Assembly: GCA_033065855.1 (NCBI GenBank)
Contig: JAVXUO010002228.1
Span: forward strand, 186,001-250,000
Direction of reading: 5' to 3'
DNA from: Escallonia rubra
Lineage: Eukaryota; Streptophyta; Magnoliopsida; Escalloniales; Escalloniaceae
Length of the DNA: 64,000 nucleotides
Below, piece after piece: positions 26,163-38,639 of this stretch. Below the pieces are notes generated by a model. It was not told the DNA's origin, did not search any database, and saw only the letters and a list, made by a program, of their open reading frames with translations. Numbering within the stretch: position 1 is the stretch's first letter; each line of letters begins with the position of its first letter. The position numbers and the translations under genes were made by a program.

Positions 26163-26372
26163 ATTAATTGTCGCTAAAAAGACATTTTTTTAGGTATCTT
26201 TAGCGACAATTATTAATAACATTGTTTTAACATCACTAATTACTACTAGTATTACCACTTATTAATAGCACTTTTTATTAAAAAATCGCTAAAAAGACAC
26301 TTATTAATAACACTTTTTTAACATTGCGAAAAAGACATTTTTCTAGATATCTTTAGCGACAATTATTAATGT
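26163..26372. repeat. MITE-like TTAGCGACAATTA repeat
   Basis: AATTGTCGCTAAAAAGACAT on the left and ATCTTTAGCGACAATTATT on the right are inverted partners, and a further internal pair gives the stretch a nested hairpin layout. A related copy is at 29872-30008 in the HSFB3 intron. It is non-coding and the superfamily is not determined. Confidence 0.55.
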
Positions 26373-28700
26373 TCATGAAATATTTACTCAAGAGATGCAT
26401 TAGAACTAGTATTGCCTTGAATTGACTATAACGAAAGAGGTTTGACAAACTTCTCCCAAAGAAATGGAATACTTTGAGAGACTATTCAAGTTTTCATCGC
26501 ATAAGTGCGGAGAAAAGTATGTCCTGAAATACTATTCTATGTCCATTTTCCGAAGTCACCCATTAAGTCAAAGTTTGTTGGGGATGATAGGTTACGATCC
26601 CATAAACCTCACTCTTTAAGCTCGCCGCGTAAAAGATAGAAGTAACCATAGCTCACAATCCAAGTTAAAATTGATGGTCCATTCACATAGGGGTACAATG
26701 GGTCGATCATAGGCTAATAGGCTCATATATGACACAACTTAAAGTTTTAAGATCGACGAACTCTACACCTCCTATTATACCGTTAAAATGACATCACTTG
26801 TTTTGGATTAGCGTGCGACGCCAAAAGACATAATACTAGAGGACAATTGAATTTAGAAGATGGGTCCACGTAGAACTTCGACTCAAGCATGTCAATACAC
26901 TACTCAACTCAATTCGGGATCGATTACTTTGTCACGAGAATTTGACATATTTTCTTTTTAGACAAAAATAGGTGAATATGCATAATCCAAAACAGATTTC
27001 GAACCACACCCAGTATGACTTCTAAGTGTTCAAATGGGAAATTCAAACTATGGGTTGGTGAAGGAGGAGGATTGAGAGACAAAAATCAGCAAATATTTTA
27101 AAGAGGGGGAGCGAGAAGGCTTTTATATGGAACAAAAGGTCAAGAAAGTTCAGCTGCCCACCCAAAATCGGAACCTTCCAAAATACGTCCACATACCCTG
27201 AATTCCGCCTTTGCTTAAAGTGCTACCCCTTCCATCCAACTCACTCAGGCGACTGAATCACACGACCTCTCCTTCCTCTCCCCCCCCCCCCCCCCCCAAC
27301 AGACACACAGACACATTGTAAATAAGCCATCAAATTAATGTTGTTTAATTTCTTTATTCTTGTGATTACCATTTTATTTTATTTTATTTTTTTGGTAAGA
27401 AGACCAAATTAGCTACGTGCGTGTGTGCTTGACATGATGAGGATCATTAGAATATCCTTGTTGCTTGTTTTTATTTTTTTTCCCACATCAATTTTCAGTT
27501 TTTTGTTACGAGTTAGATCTATTTTATAAAGTGAAATTTCAGTAAGAACGATATTCAAACTTAGTTTTCACTAGAGATTTGTTCGATCTTATCACGATGT
27601 ATATAGTACACCTTTACTACTCGGTCCAGCACCTGTTGGTGGGTGTGAGGTGACAGTGAGACACCAATACAGATGCAGCGCAAACTCAGACCAAAAGTAT
27701 CAAGATCTGAATTATAGATACACTTATCTAACATATTGTAAATGTAAAAATTGCTTATTATGCAGTTATGCCTCGTCTCTACGAAGCATTTGCTCAACAG
27801 AAACATGAACCTTTTTCAGATTCGTGTTGTGCTTTCATCTACAGGAACTAATCTTCTTAGTAATTGCCAACGCCTCCTCAGGTGAATCATGCATTTATGC
27901 ATGGCTAGTCTCCATGTTTTGCGTGTGTTTGCACGTGACAATAAGGTGAGTGGGGGGTAACCCTCACGATGACCAGAACTTTAAACAAAGGAAAGCACAG
28001 AAAGTCAAAAGGGTCACTTCTTGCCCAGAAAATTCCAAAGCTTCATCCGATCATGATGAGAGACGATATCCGATGGAGAAAACTGGAATAGAAGAATCTG
28101 CACGTTAATTATTATTAGTATAAGAAACAATGATGAAGAAGAGAGAATGTAGAAAGTATCATCACACCTACATGATTTGTTTAGTGTTTGTTAGGAACAA
28201 CAACAGCTGTACCCAGTACCCACCACTTGTAATAGTCATGGCAGCTTACATGCAAGGCTATAAATAATAATGAGATAAGATACTTCAATTTCATCTTCTG
28301 TGTACTGTTGACCGGTCCATAACCTTGTTCATATTGCCTGACTCATTGATGGCTAATTTCTTTGACATTAATTCTTTGACATTGGTGTTGTTTTTTCCGC
28401 ATGGGACCGCCTACATTTCCAACCAAACCAACCATGTAAAGGAAGAATGACAAGAACAGTAAAAGTTAATTTAGTTTAATCAAAGCAACTAGTATGATGT
28501 TTAGCTTGGTGATGTTTGATTTGTTCGCACCTACAAGAAAGAAACAAACAGCTAATCTTCTTCTTTATTTGAAACAGTCCATGATAGAGAAATGAAAACA
28601 TTTGGACTTCTTAAAACCAAGCTATCAGCAATAGTTGGACACACACACACACACACACAGAGTGACATATATGAATATGCTCAGACGCACTTTTGGTTTT
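26373..28700. other. Intergenic DNA upstream of HSFB3
   Basis: No gene or clear element is seen. It holds a C(n) tract at about 27280-27297 and a (CA)n microsatellite at about 28639-28659. Confidence 0.5.
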
Positions 28701-28712
28701 GGTGGAATGTTA

Positions 28713-28751
28713 CACGTGTGATTGATCTTGTGATATACGTACTACTATAAG
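28713..28751 (+). promoter_or_regulatory. Possible HSFB3 promoter elements
   Basis: A palindromic G-box, ACACGTGT, at 28712-28719 is followed about 30 bp downstream by ACTATAAG, a possible TATA element. The start codon is about 300 bp further on, after a CT-rich and GATA-rich leader. I saw no convincing heat shock element (alternating nGAAn units) here. Assignment is by position only. Confidence 0.3.
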
Positions 28752-29047
28752 AGAAGAGGTAAACCTGGAACATACGTTTCAACCATTTCTTTCTTTCTTC
28801 GTTTGTGTAGAGAACTAGGCAGAGAAGGCAAAGCCCCCCTTGCATTTCTCATGAACTGTGGAGTCGTGTTGGGTTTCTATTGCTGGGGTTGGGAGTTCTT
28901 AACTGCCCTTCTTCTCTTCTCCACCCCTTCTTCTTCTTAATTTCTACCTTTTCTTCGTAGTTTAGGTGAACACAGAGCTTCCCTTTTCTTCTCTCTTTCT
29001 CTAAATATAGAAATAGATAGGTAGATAGATAGATAGATTGTGTTGAC

Positions 29048-31083
29048 ATGGAGTCTGACTGCGAAAAGGGTCTATTAGAGTACGTGAGGAAATCTTCACC
29101 ACCACCTTTCTTGTTGAAAACCTACATGCTCGTGGAGGATCCGGCGACCGACGAGGTTGTCTCGTGGAACACCGACGGGACGGGTTTCGTGGTGTGGCAG
29201 CCGGCGGAGTTCGCCAGAGACTTGCTTCCGACACTATTCAAGCACAGCAATTTCTCCAGCTTCGTCAGGCAGCTCAATACTTATGTACACCTCTCTCTCT
29301 CTCTCCCCCCTATTAATTAAGATATACAGCCATGTTTCTTTAGGCGCAGCCTGTTTTTACAGATTTTTTGATGTTTCTTTTCGATTAAACATCAAGATCT
29401 TGTCGCTAGAGATGCGTAAGTAGCAGAAATGGTTCTAAATTGATCACACACAGTCACTAAAATCATTTGGGGTCTCACCATGGATGCTTCGGTTTCTTGA
29501 ATATAATATAGGAAGGTCACCTATCTACTTTTCAAAGATGTTATACAATGCACTGCACAGATGTGGTGGTGATACATGTTCTGATCTGTAACTTTAGAGC
29601 TAGTGGTAGAATGAACTTTAATTTGGAAGAGACTCGACTCGCAGGACTGTAGATCATGGGTTTTGAAGTGTGAAAGCTGAGACCAGAATCCAGGAAAAAG
29701 ATGGACCCAAGAACGTGTGGACAAAAGAGAATTACTCGTATACAACTTTGTCAATATATTTGTGCTTGGGGTATATGACGTTTGAAAAGTACGAGTACCC
29801 ATCGCAAGAATAAATGGAATTTTATTTTATTACTATTATTCGTGTAGTAGGAAAATAGTTACAACCATCTAAATAGCGACAATTAATATTTATTAGATAC
29901 TTTTAGTGGTTTTAGTTTGGTGAGATAAAAAAAAATTACTGAGAATTCTCTGAAAGTGTTAGTAGAAATGCACTATTTATATTAAGGCACTATAAATTGT
30001 CGCTATACGAGAGTTATAGCAGTCTTCCTATAACCACGGTAGCAGTCAATTTTTTTTAAAATAAATAAAATTTGATCCTATTCATGGAGATTTCATAAAT
30101 ATTCCTCAGGGAATATATATACTTTCCTTGTTTTTTGACAATTAAAGATTCTGAAAGAGTGAGTGAGATGTTATTTAAAAAGGTTGGTCTAAGATTCTTG
30201 CCATATTGATAAGTTTCCACCAAACCTAAGGTGAGACCACTTACAACTAAACCTCCCGGGCCCTGCACGATGTAGAGTATATGGTGCATTGTGTTTGTTA
30301 AATTATCATATGTTCCAAAAGTTTAAGCTCGTAAATGATGGGCTTGATAATGTTATCATATGTAACACTTCCTCTCACGTGCAAGTTTTCGATTGCATGA
30401 GACGAGACGAATCAAAGTACGTACACCACCAAGAAGTGCTCTGTTACCATATTAAGTTCTGCTCTAAAAACTTAAGCTTATAAATGATGGAGCTAACAGT
30501 TTTATCATATTTATCAGCGCTAGCCTTTACGATTTGTACATCGACAAGAGAAATTCTAAGTTGTGCCTACGAAGTATTCCTAATAGTTTCCTTTTATATG
30601 GTCGTAATTCATTAGGGTTTTCGCAAAGTCGCAACGAGCCGGTGGGAGTTTTGCAACGACATGTTCCGCAAGGGTGGGAAAGAGCTGCTATGCGAGATCC
30701 GGCGACGAAAATCATGGACAAACAAGCCACAACCCGTGGCGGCGCGAGCCCAAGCAGCCACGGCGAAAGATCAGTCAGACGAGGACCAACGGTCGTCGTC
30801 AACTTCCTCATCATCCGGGTACACGAGCCTAGTTGTCGAGAACAAACGGCTCAAGCAAGAGAACGGGGCCTTGAGCTCCGAACTCTCCGGCATGAAAAAG
30901 AAGTGCAAGGAGCTGCTTGATCTGGTGGCGGCGTACGCGAGCAGGCCGGAGGGAGAGGAGGACGACGAGAGGCCGAAGCTGTTTGGTGTGAGATTGGAAG
31001 TAGAAGGAGAGAGGGAGAGGAAGAGGAAGAGAGAAGAGATCAGCAAGAGTGCAAGTGTTATGCTCTCTCAACCATGCAAATAA
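29048..31083 (+). CDS. HSFB3: Heat stress transcription factor class B (HSFB3)
   Basis: Two exons, 29048-29284 and 30616-31083, encode 234 residues; the Arabidopsis protein is about 244. The HSF DNA-binding domain (residues about 16-108) starts [14 protein letters not shown] and contains [29 protein letters not shown] and, after the intron, [12 protein letters not shown]. The intron falls after LNTY, the conserved position in plant HSF genes. A heptad-type oligomerisation region follows ([19 protein letters not shown]). Near the C-terminus are KLFGVRLE, the class-B repressor-type LFGV motif, and the basic run RKRKRE, a likely nuclear signal. There is no acidic AHA activation motif, as expected for class B. 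It is a nuclear regulator, probably repressing or modulating. ATG 29048 is chosen because the domain follows directly. Placement between ABCA1 and NTRC supports HSFB3 rather than another B member. Confidence 0.93.
29872..30008. repeat. MITE-like repeat in HSFB3 intron
   Basis: ATAGCGACAATTAAT at the left and ATAAATTGTCGCTAT at the right form short terminal inverted repeats. The motif matches the larger repeat at 26163-26372. It is non-coding and lies inside the 1.3-kb HSFB3 intron. Confidence 0.5.
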
Positions 31084-31719
31084 CTTAGCCATGTACGTAG
31101 AAAGAAAGGAAATGAACAAGGTGTACGTGCCACTGAAAAGCAAAGTGGCCTTCATCTCTATATATAATTAAAAACAGACACTTTAATTTAATTTGTGTAT
31201 GTATCTCATGCAAATGCATCAAGGAACTGCAAAGTATATTTAGTTCAAGCATAGTTAATTTGTACATTATTGGTGACTACATATTTAATTTGGCATCTAT
31301 AACTTTTTAATTTTTTTTTTTTAAAGGAAAGATTGGATATCCTCGGCACATTTCACATGCCAATTCCATGTAAATAGTTCTATTCTATGTGTTGCATATC
31401 TATTCATTCCGTCTCCTAATTTTAAATATTTATATTCAGTTGTAAGAAAGTATACACTAAAAAAAAGTTGTTTCTAAAGGTTTCAAGTATGTTACTTTCA
31501 TGGTTAGGACAAGTTTTTATCATTTCGATCATTATCACTCATGTCCCTTCTAAACATCAAGTTAGCAGTGCTAGGTTTATCTATGATGCGTCAAGATTAC
31601 CTAAGCGTCAATTTTCTTGACAGTCGTTCTAATGGAGGACTGTCCATATTACAACAAAAGTGCAGCTACCATTCGGCCTAAAACCGACATTATTGTCGAG
31701 AAGTAGACGATATGAATTC

Positions 31720-32105
31720 ACACGATATCTTAGGGTTTGTTTGAAATTACTTACAGTTTTAATTTTCAGTTTCTAAAGAAATAAATATTAGTTTAGTTTT
31801 TATTTTTTATAAAAATAAATTGGTGTTTGGTTACCCAGTTTTTATTTTGAGTTTTTCTTTTGAATGTTTGATTACCCGGTTTTTATTTTGAGTTTTTTCT
31901 TTGGTGGCGGTGAAGGGGAAGAGGGGGGATGGTCTCAAAACAAAAACCAAAACTCCAAAATAAAGTTTTAAAAAACAACCATGTTTTAAAAACTGGTTTT
32001 CAAAACTGAAGGAAAAAAAAAAGTGAAACTGTTTGCCAAACGATTTTTTTTTCTTCTCCAACTTACAAAACTGGAATTTTTTTTTTGTTACCAAGCGCTA
32101 CCTTA
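31720..32105. repeat. MITE-like AT-rich repeat
   Basis: The left part has GGGTTTGTTTGAAATTACTT and a direct repeat of TTTTTATTTTGAGTTTTTCT. The right part has AAACTGGTTTTCAAAACTG and GTTACCAAGCGCTACC, partly complementary to the left (TTGGTGTTTGGTTACC). Ends of this kind (GGGTTTGTTTG...CCAAACGC) are common in plant MITEs. Boundaries are approximate. Confidence 0.4.
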
Positions 32106-34003
32106 ATTCTCCACATGATAAGAACTTCTCGCCCATGTTTTCGTTTGGACTCTTTTCCTCCATCTCTCCATTTCGCTTTTCGGGGATGATAATTAATAAA
32201 CGTCAATATGCAATTACCAAACCAATACGGAGCTCCTATTTTATTTATTTATATTTTTTTGGTGAGTTCAAACATCCTCTGGCATAGTGGCATTGTACAT
32301 AATATATAACCTCTGACCGAGAAACACTGCAAGTCTCCCGGAGGACCAAGTCCAAAAAATTAGCAATGCCCCAATTTATAATGAGAAAGTTACTGTTGAT
32401 AGAAGGTACAACAAGAATTGGTCATATCTTGACTCCAAAGCTTTGTACATTATTGGATCAATTAGGAGCCGACAACGAAAGATTTGTTTCTTCTAGCAAG
32501 TTATTCTTTTCTCTAAATTAAAGCTTCTGGCTCTTTCTTTTCTTGCACTCACTTCCCTTTTACTTTTCCAGAACTTGATACTGATCACTCAATCATTATG
32601 CTTGAACTTGAAGATTTGACTCTCTGCGCATCCCTAACCCACTTACTAGCTTGAAAACATGCAGCGGTACACATGTTTCTTGAGGTGGAAAGTGGCTGTT
32701 TGAACTTTGAATTCTCACCACAACTTTATAAAACTTTGCCCAGGTCAAGCCACCAACATCGGTAAATGTTTAGTGATCAGTCCAATTGTAACAACTTTAA
32801 TTTGTCTCGTCAACAATTTATTATTAGAGCTTCATTGTTAAGTAACAACTACTCCAAGGTTCATGCCGAGGAGTGTCCTGACAGAACTTGTTAAGGTGTG
32901 ATACTCGACTACGTTGTTACCCTAATATATATTTTGAGATGGTTTGAACTTTGGATTTGAACCCAATTTTCCACATTGATTGCAGTCACTTTGTAGCCTA
33001 CCAAATGTACCCTTTTAACTAATAATCAAACTCTCTAAAATTTTATACCAATTCTCCTTTTGTAATAAAGATCGCGTGTCATGCACGCCAAATAATGATT
33101 TAAAATAAAAATGTCATAGACCTTAGTGAAAAACATAATTAAACTTAATTACTACTAATATCTTAACTAAACCATCACCTCAACGTGTGGAAAGTTCATT
33201 GCACAAGAAGAGTCTTTCTCTTAAATGTGAGTTAATGTCAATTACTACTATTATTTGTCACTTTTTATCATTCTTGTTTCTTTTGTCACGTCAAGTCGCC
33301 CCTAAAAAGAAAATTATATGTTATGTCTTATATCTTGTTACCCAAGGTATTTCAAACATATTCTACGTATAGTTAATTCACACCAAACGCTACGAGTTTG
33401 GCATTTCAGTATTAAAAGTGAAGAAAGTGTTGTATAGACAATTTGACGTAGGTAATGTGAAGTGTATATATTGGAGTTATCCAATTCATTCTAATATATT
33501 TTATGGCACGTATAGAAGTATAGAAAATAAAACTGAGAAGATTTTTGAGTTACCTAACTGATATTAACAAAAGTTCAAAATTTGTACCCCAAAAAGAATT
33601 GTAGAAAGTAAAGTATTTGATGATAAAGAGTTAGTTTTAATAAATGTAATACGAGTTAGGAGCTTGAATTTCGCATCTTTAATACGAAGAATCAAATGAA
33701 CTCAATAAGTCTAGTAGCGCACATACAAAAACTTAATTGCTTAGGTAACAAATCTAATAGTTACAACTCTTTTTCCGGTAAGCATCTCCGCTAAAGTTTA
33801 AATACCATCATCAAGGACTTTCAGTATCATCCAAACACAGTTATGGTTTTGTTTTCTGTTTTCATTTCTGTTTCTTTTTCATTTCCATTTTATTTTCTTT
33901 AAGTGATCTTGTCTCGGGGACAAAGTTTTGCAGGATATATAAGGGAGAAGCAGAATTAAGATGGATATATATATATACTCGAAAATCAATATAAGTCCTT
34001 CTT
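32106..34003. other. Intergenic DNA, nothing recognised
   Basis: AT-rich sequence with short ORFs only. I see no conserved coding motif, repeat structure or RNA gene. Confidence 0.5.
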
Positions 34004-34129
34004 TGTAATATCCCGAAAATTTTCTTTTTTTTCTGTGTGCGAAAATTTTATTTTAAGTAAATAAGCTTGTGGTTTTTTTGAGAATATTGGGAAAATGATT
34101 TTTATCATTTCTGAAATTTTCGGTCGAAT

Positions 34130-34580
34130 GGAAGTGGTTTTAATCGACTCAAAACTTTTTGATGTTAAAGTTTTGGAGTCTGAAGGATTCGATCGACTGA
34201 AAATAGTTTTCAATCAACTCAAAAGTTTTTAGTCGAATAAAAAGTGTTCAAAATTTTGATAAGAAAGTTTCTGAAGGATTCGGTCGACTGAAAATAGTTT
34301 TCAGTCGACTCAAAAGTTTTTAGTCAAATGAAAAGTGTTCAAAAATTTTGATAAGAAAGTTTCTAAAGGATTCAGTCGACTAAAATAGTTTTCAGTCGAC
34401 TAAAAAGTATTTAAATTGTGTAAAATTAATTTCTAAAATTTTTAGTCGAATTAAAAAGTTTTTAGTCGACTAAAAAAGTTTTCGGTCGACTAAAAGTGCT
34501 TTAGTCGACTTAAAAAAAATTCTATAAAGTTTTTAGTCGACTAAAAGTATTTTCATCCGACTTAAATCTTTTAAGTCGAA
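34130..34580. repeat. Array of palindromic AGTCGACT motifs in LTR
   Basis: Degenerate units of about 20-40 bp built on TTTTAGTCGACTAAAA follow each other upstream of the LTR TATA box. At least eight exact GTCGAC hexamers are present (for example 34283-34288 and 34304-34309) with many one-base variants. Two longer units (CTGAAGGATTCG...AAAATAGTTTTCAGTCGACT) repeat at about 34180, 34270 and 34365. The position in the presumed U3 suggests a transcriptional control array. Confidence 0.7.
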
Positions 34581-34601
34581 TTAAAACTCATTTTCGTCCC
34601 A

Positions 34602-34614
34602 CCATATAAATAGT
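34602..34614 (+). promoter_or_regulatory. LTR TATA box
   Basis: CCATATAAATAGTG is a good TATA match, followed within about 60 bp by pyrimidine-rich sequence and a GA-repeat leader, as at the U3/R junction of plant Ty3 LTRs. It lies just after the palindromic array. Confidence 0.5.
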
Positions 34615-35214
34615 GTCTTATTTAATTCTCTAGCCTTTTTTGGGGTTCTCTATTTCTTCCTCATTTGCGAGAGAGAGAGAGAGAAAGAGAGAGTGAGAAG
34701 ACTTTGGAAGTTTGGAAGTTCTAAGGTGGTGAAGCTTAAGGATTTGCTTTTCAAAAATTCTTGGCTAAGGTAAGGGTTATTTTCGAAATATAAATCAGCG
34801 ATGGACCAATCGCTCTTGTAAATCCTTAGTTTCTTTTTGAAATTCGAATTTCTTCGAATTGAGTTTAGTGATTCTTCTTCTCTTCTTTGCTTTGAGCTTT
34901 ACTATGAATAACTTGTTCTAAATGCTATGACTTGTGAAATTCAATTTCTATCGAATTTGTTTGATCTTAGAATTTGCGATGTTGATATCGTTCGTTTTGG
35001 AGATTATCAGTATTTCATAAACTTCGTATATTGTTTGACATGTCTGATATTTGATTTTGTTAAATTGAATTCTTTATTTTGATAACTCTATGAGCCATGT
35101 TACAGTGTATGTGACTTATGTCTGACTTATTCACGTGGATTGAAACGTGGGCTAGCTCAGGGGAGTTGAGCTAGAGGTCGTGATCTTATTTTTTGAACCG
35201 GCCTCATATGTCAG

Positions 35215-36091
35215 TAGGGATGGCAATGGGGCGGGTCGGATGCGGATCTTATAAGATCCGCACCCGCTACCCTTGAAATCCCACCTCGCCCCGCACCCGC
35301 CCCGCACCGGGTTATATACCCTCAAGTCCATATCCGACCCTGAAATGTTTTAGAAAACCCTTCCCCGCCCCGCCTCGCCATGTCCTTATGCCCTTCGAAA
35401 TTGGCAGTAGATCACGGCAGTGATCAGATGGCAGCAATCATGGCAGTAGATCACGGTAGCCCAATATACTGAGATGGCAGCGATCACGGCAGCGACGGAT
35501 TGCTGATGATCACAGGCGGTAGCGACGGCAACGACGGATTGTTGATGATCACAGGCGGCAGCGACAGCTTGGTGTCTGATGGCTCGTTGTTGCGTTAGTC
35601 GCCGACGGTGCCTTAGATCAGTAAATGGTCAGTCGCCGACTGTGCGAAGGAGAGGCCGGGAGAGAAGAAGGAGGCGCGACGGCGGCGCGGCACCTTTGTC
35701 GGCAGATGAAAATTAGGGTTGGTGCGGCGCCGCGACACCTTTGTTGTCGGCAGAGAGTGAGAGTGTGAGACCTTTGTTGTCGACGGCAGAGAGTGAGAGA
35801 GATTGATTGGGAATTAGGGTTGGGGAATGGGGATGATAAGGAGTAAGGACATATTATATAGGTGTGAGATGGACGGCTAGGATTAAAGATGAATAGGGTT
35901 AAATACCGGAGCGGAAGCGGGTCGTGGGGCGGAGCGGTTTGGACTAAATACCATACACGCCTCTAACCCGCTGCGGATTTTTTTTAAAAAAAAATCAAAC
36001 CCGCCTCGTGGCCCGGTCAAAGTAAAAAAGACCCGCTTTTATAGGAGCGGGGCGGGGATCCGCCGGTTGCGGGTCTTATTGCCATCCCTAG
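35215..36091. mobile_element. hAT-type element nested in the solo LTR
   Basis: TATGTCAG precedes (35207-35214) and follows (36092-36099) the element, a perfect 8-bp duplication. The ends TAGGGATGGCAATGGGGC and the complement of TTGCCATCCCTA are the familiar plant hAT GGGATGGCAA termini. The subterminal DNA is rich in GCGGGTC/CCCGC repeats, and the middle holds short tandem blocks of AGCGACGGATTG and GATCACAGGCGG. The 877 bp include no transposase. Confidence 0.85.
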
Positions 36092-36683
36092 TATGTCAGT
36101 GATGACGTATGTGACCACTTTCTAAATGGCTCTTTCTAGTGTCTGTTTCTTTATTCAGATATGTTTTGACATTCAAAATCTGGTTTGATTGTCCGTTCTG
36201 TTGAGACTCTTTGTGCTTCTGAAATTTTCATTTCTGTTTGATTGGTCCTTTGAGCGACCTTACTGGGCATTTGGCTCATCCCCTTATTGTTGTTCCTTTC
36301 AGGAGACCAGTAGGTGGGACCTTGGATTGGAGGGCTAGCTGAGCGATCAAGAGTTAGCTGTTTTGTCTCAGATGTTAGTTCTGACGCTACTTAAGTATAT
36401 TTTTGGAAACTCCGTGTCGGAGAACATGATTTGTATAAAAGCTTTGGGGTCATTTTGTTAGACATTGATGTATTTTTGGAATTATTAGTATATGCTCTGA
36501 TTTACCATTTTGGAGTTTTTATGAAAATTATAGGATTTTATCTGATCTCTGTGTATTCGGCATTAACGCTCCGGAAATAAACCCGGGGCGTTACATTCTT
36601 CCCCTTTCAAATTTGGCCAGTTATCTGGATTCTCTGTTAATTTTTGTATGAATTTCTTATAGTTGTAATTGAGATTACAACAA

Positions 36684-36697
36684 TTGGTATTCAGAGC
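36684..36697 (+). other. Retroelement primer-binding-site remnant
   Basis: TTGGTATTCAGAGC is one inserted base away from TGGTATCAGAGC, the initiator tRNA-Met primer site of plant LTR elements. It lies just upstream of the gag-like coding and supports a + oriented Ty3 element whose 5' LTR is missing or degraded. Confidence 0.45.
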
Positions 36698-36719
36698 AGA
36701 TTCCTGGTGCTGCGAGACA

Positions 36720-38536
36720 AATTAAGCACCATGTGTTATGGAAACAAGAACAAACAACAATTGGAGGAACACGTGAGCTTGATGGAAGCTCAATTCTCGG
36801 ACCATTTTGGTGTGTTGGATGATTAATTGACAGAGCTAAAGCAAAGTGTGGATGAACTACCTGTTTTAAAGTCATCCGTGGACCAGTTAAAGGAGGAAGT
36901 TACAGCTATGAGGCAAGTATGTACTGACTTACAAGGCATGATGCAACAATTACTCTACATCATAGGGAACGATGGAGCTGAAGTGTCAAATTCCAAGCAT
37001 AACAGAAGCACTCAGAGTGGAGACAATAACCATAAGGAATACTTTCAATTTACAAATGGTAATCTTTTTCCTAAGCTACCTAAACTAGAATTTCTGAAAT
37101 TTTGTGGGGAAGATTCGTATGGTTGGGTATGTAAGGCAGAGAGATACTTTGAGTTTATCCAATTGAGGAAACAAATAAAGTAAATTATGCATCTTTGCAT
37201 TTTGAGGGACAAGCAGAACACTGGTTTGGCACATACATAAAAGCTAAGGGTAGAGTGCATTGGGGGGAATTTGTGAAGGACCTAAACTCCAGATTTGCTA
37301 AACTCTTTAAGGAAAGTGTCATTGGAGAGTTTCACAAACTTAGACAATTGGGAAGTATGGAACAATATTACAATGAATTTGAAACCCTCATATCAGTGTT
37401 GGTAAATGAAGGATATAGATTTGATGAAAGCTACTATGTGCAAAGTTTTGTCAGTGGTCTAAGAGATGAAATTAGATTGGAAATTGAAAAGTTTGAGTTA
37501 ATTGATCTATCTAGAGCTATATATTTAGCCAGGAAGCAAGAGGCAGCATTGAGTAGTAATTTGCACTCACCTAGGTCAAACCAAAGAAGTAACCAGCCTA
37601 CATCATATACTACACCAGTAACCAACAAAATTCTTCCTTCTCAATTACCAACCAAACCTAAACCTAACTTTCCTACTCATGCACAACCCACCAACCTATT
37701 ACCAGCTCAAAATATAAACAAGGCATTACTACTCACTCCAATTAACCCACCTTATCAGAAACTAAGCAGGGAATATTTTGATGACAGGAGGAAGAGGGGA
37801 TTGTGCTATTGGTGTGAAGAGACATTTACACATGCTCATAACTGTAAGCAAAAACAAGTGTCTATGTTGATAGTAGAGGAAGGAGTGGAGGAAGAATCAC
37901 CCCCTATCTATGATGAAGAAGTGCAGGATATAGAAGGTCAGCACTAAGCAACTCCATCTATTAAAGAGCAAAATGACATGGTAATAACGGTAATTGCCAT
38001 GAGAGGTAACCAAAGTCAATCTACTTTCAAGTTGTGGGGTAAGACAGGAGGCAAAAAAATTTCCATATTAATGGATATTGGGTCCACCCATAATTTCATG
38101 GACCCAGCTACAGCAGCAAGGCTGAGGTGCATTGTCATACCAACTCAACCAATGACAGTTACGGTGGCTGATGGGAACAGACTATGCAATGAATATGTGT
38201 GTGATCAATTTAAGTGGAGTATGCAAGGGCATGAGTTCAAGGCAAATATGATGGTATTACCATTGGGCAGATGTGATTGTGTGCTGGGATTGCAGTGGCT
38301 AAAGAGCTTGGGATAGGTAAGATTTGATTTTCAAGACATGACTTTGACTCTCTCAGTGAAAAGAAGGGAAATCACCTTGTTTAGGGGTGGTGAGCAAGCT
38401 GAAATGAAAATGATATCTGCTCAGTCCATGTATAAGTATTTGGCACATAACCCAGGGGACTTGTTTGGTCAAGTATACACCATATATTCCATTTCGAGAT
38501 TTGTTTTGCTGCAAGTGCATATATGTATGTAGATAT
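36720..38536 (+). pseudogene. Ty3/gypsy gag-protease remnant
   Basis: Broken + strand coding. A coiled-coil-like N-terminal part (VDELPVLKSSVDQLKEEV) follows a stop at 36826. The core of the retrotransposon gag domain (HFEGQAEHWF, GEFHKLRQLGSMEQYYNEFE, YYVQSFVSGLRDEIR) is at 37195-37560 in another frame. A zinc-knuckle-like CYWCEETFTHAHNC lies near 37805, and a retropepsin-like segment (ISILMDIGSTHNFMDPATA) at 38055-38115 has Ile where the DSG active-site Ser is expected. A stop at 38316 interrupts the protease end, and no reverse transcriptase, RNase H or integrase follows. This is a truncated, inactive Ty3 copy with frameshifts near 37180 and stops at 36826, 37947 and 38316. Confidence 0.85.
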
Positions 38537-38639
38537 GTTGAGTAAAAAATTTATTCTGGTGACATTGAATTCCTGATTTTGAAAAGGAGAACCATGGCAT
38601 GCTTGAAACTTTAAAACCTATTTTAGGGATATGGTATGT

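Larger units (their letters stand above)
34004..36595 (+). mobile_element. Ty3-type solo LTR with 5-bp target duplication
   Basis: The stretch begins TGTAATATCCCGAAAATT and ends ACCCGGGGCGTTACA (TG...CA). TTCTT occurs directly before (33999-34003) and directly after (36596-36600), a perfect 5-bp target duplication. No primer-binding site follows immediately, so it is a solo LTR, not the 5' LTR of the gag fragment to the right. Inside are a TATA box (ATATAAATAG at about 34605) followed by a CT/GA-rich leader, the phrase TTACTGGGCATTTGGCTCATC near 36260 typical of Ty3 LTRs, and a nested hAT element (35215-36091). Without the nested insert the LTR would be about 1.7 kb. Confidence 0.82.

Noticed and set aside
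34004..38536. Solo LTR as the 5' LTR of the neighbouring gag-pro fragment
   Set aside because: The 5-bp duplication encloses the LTR alone, and no primer site follows its end directly; the primer-site remnant lies about 90 bp away.
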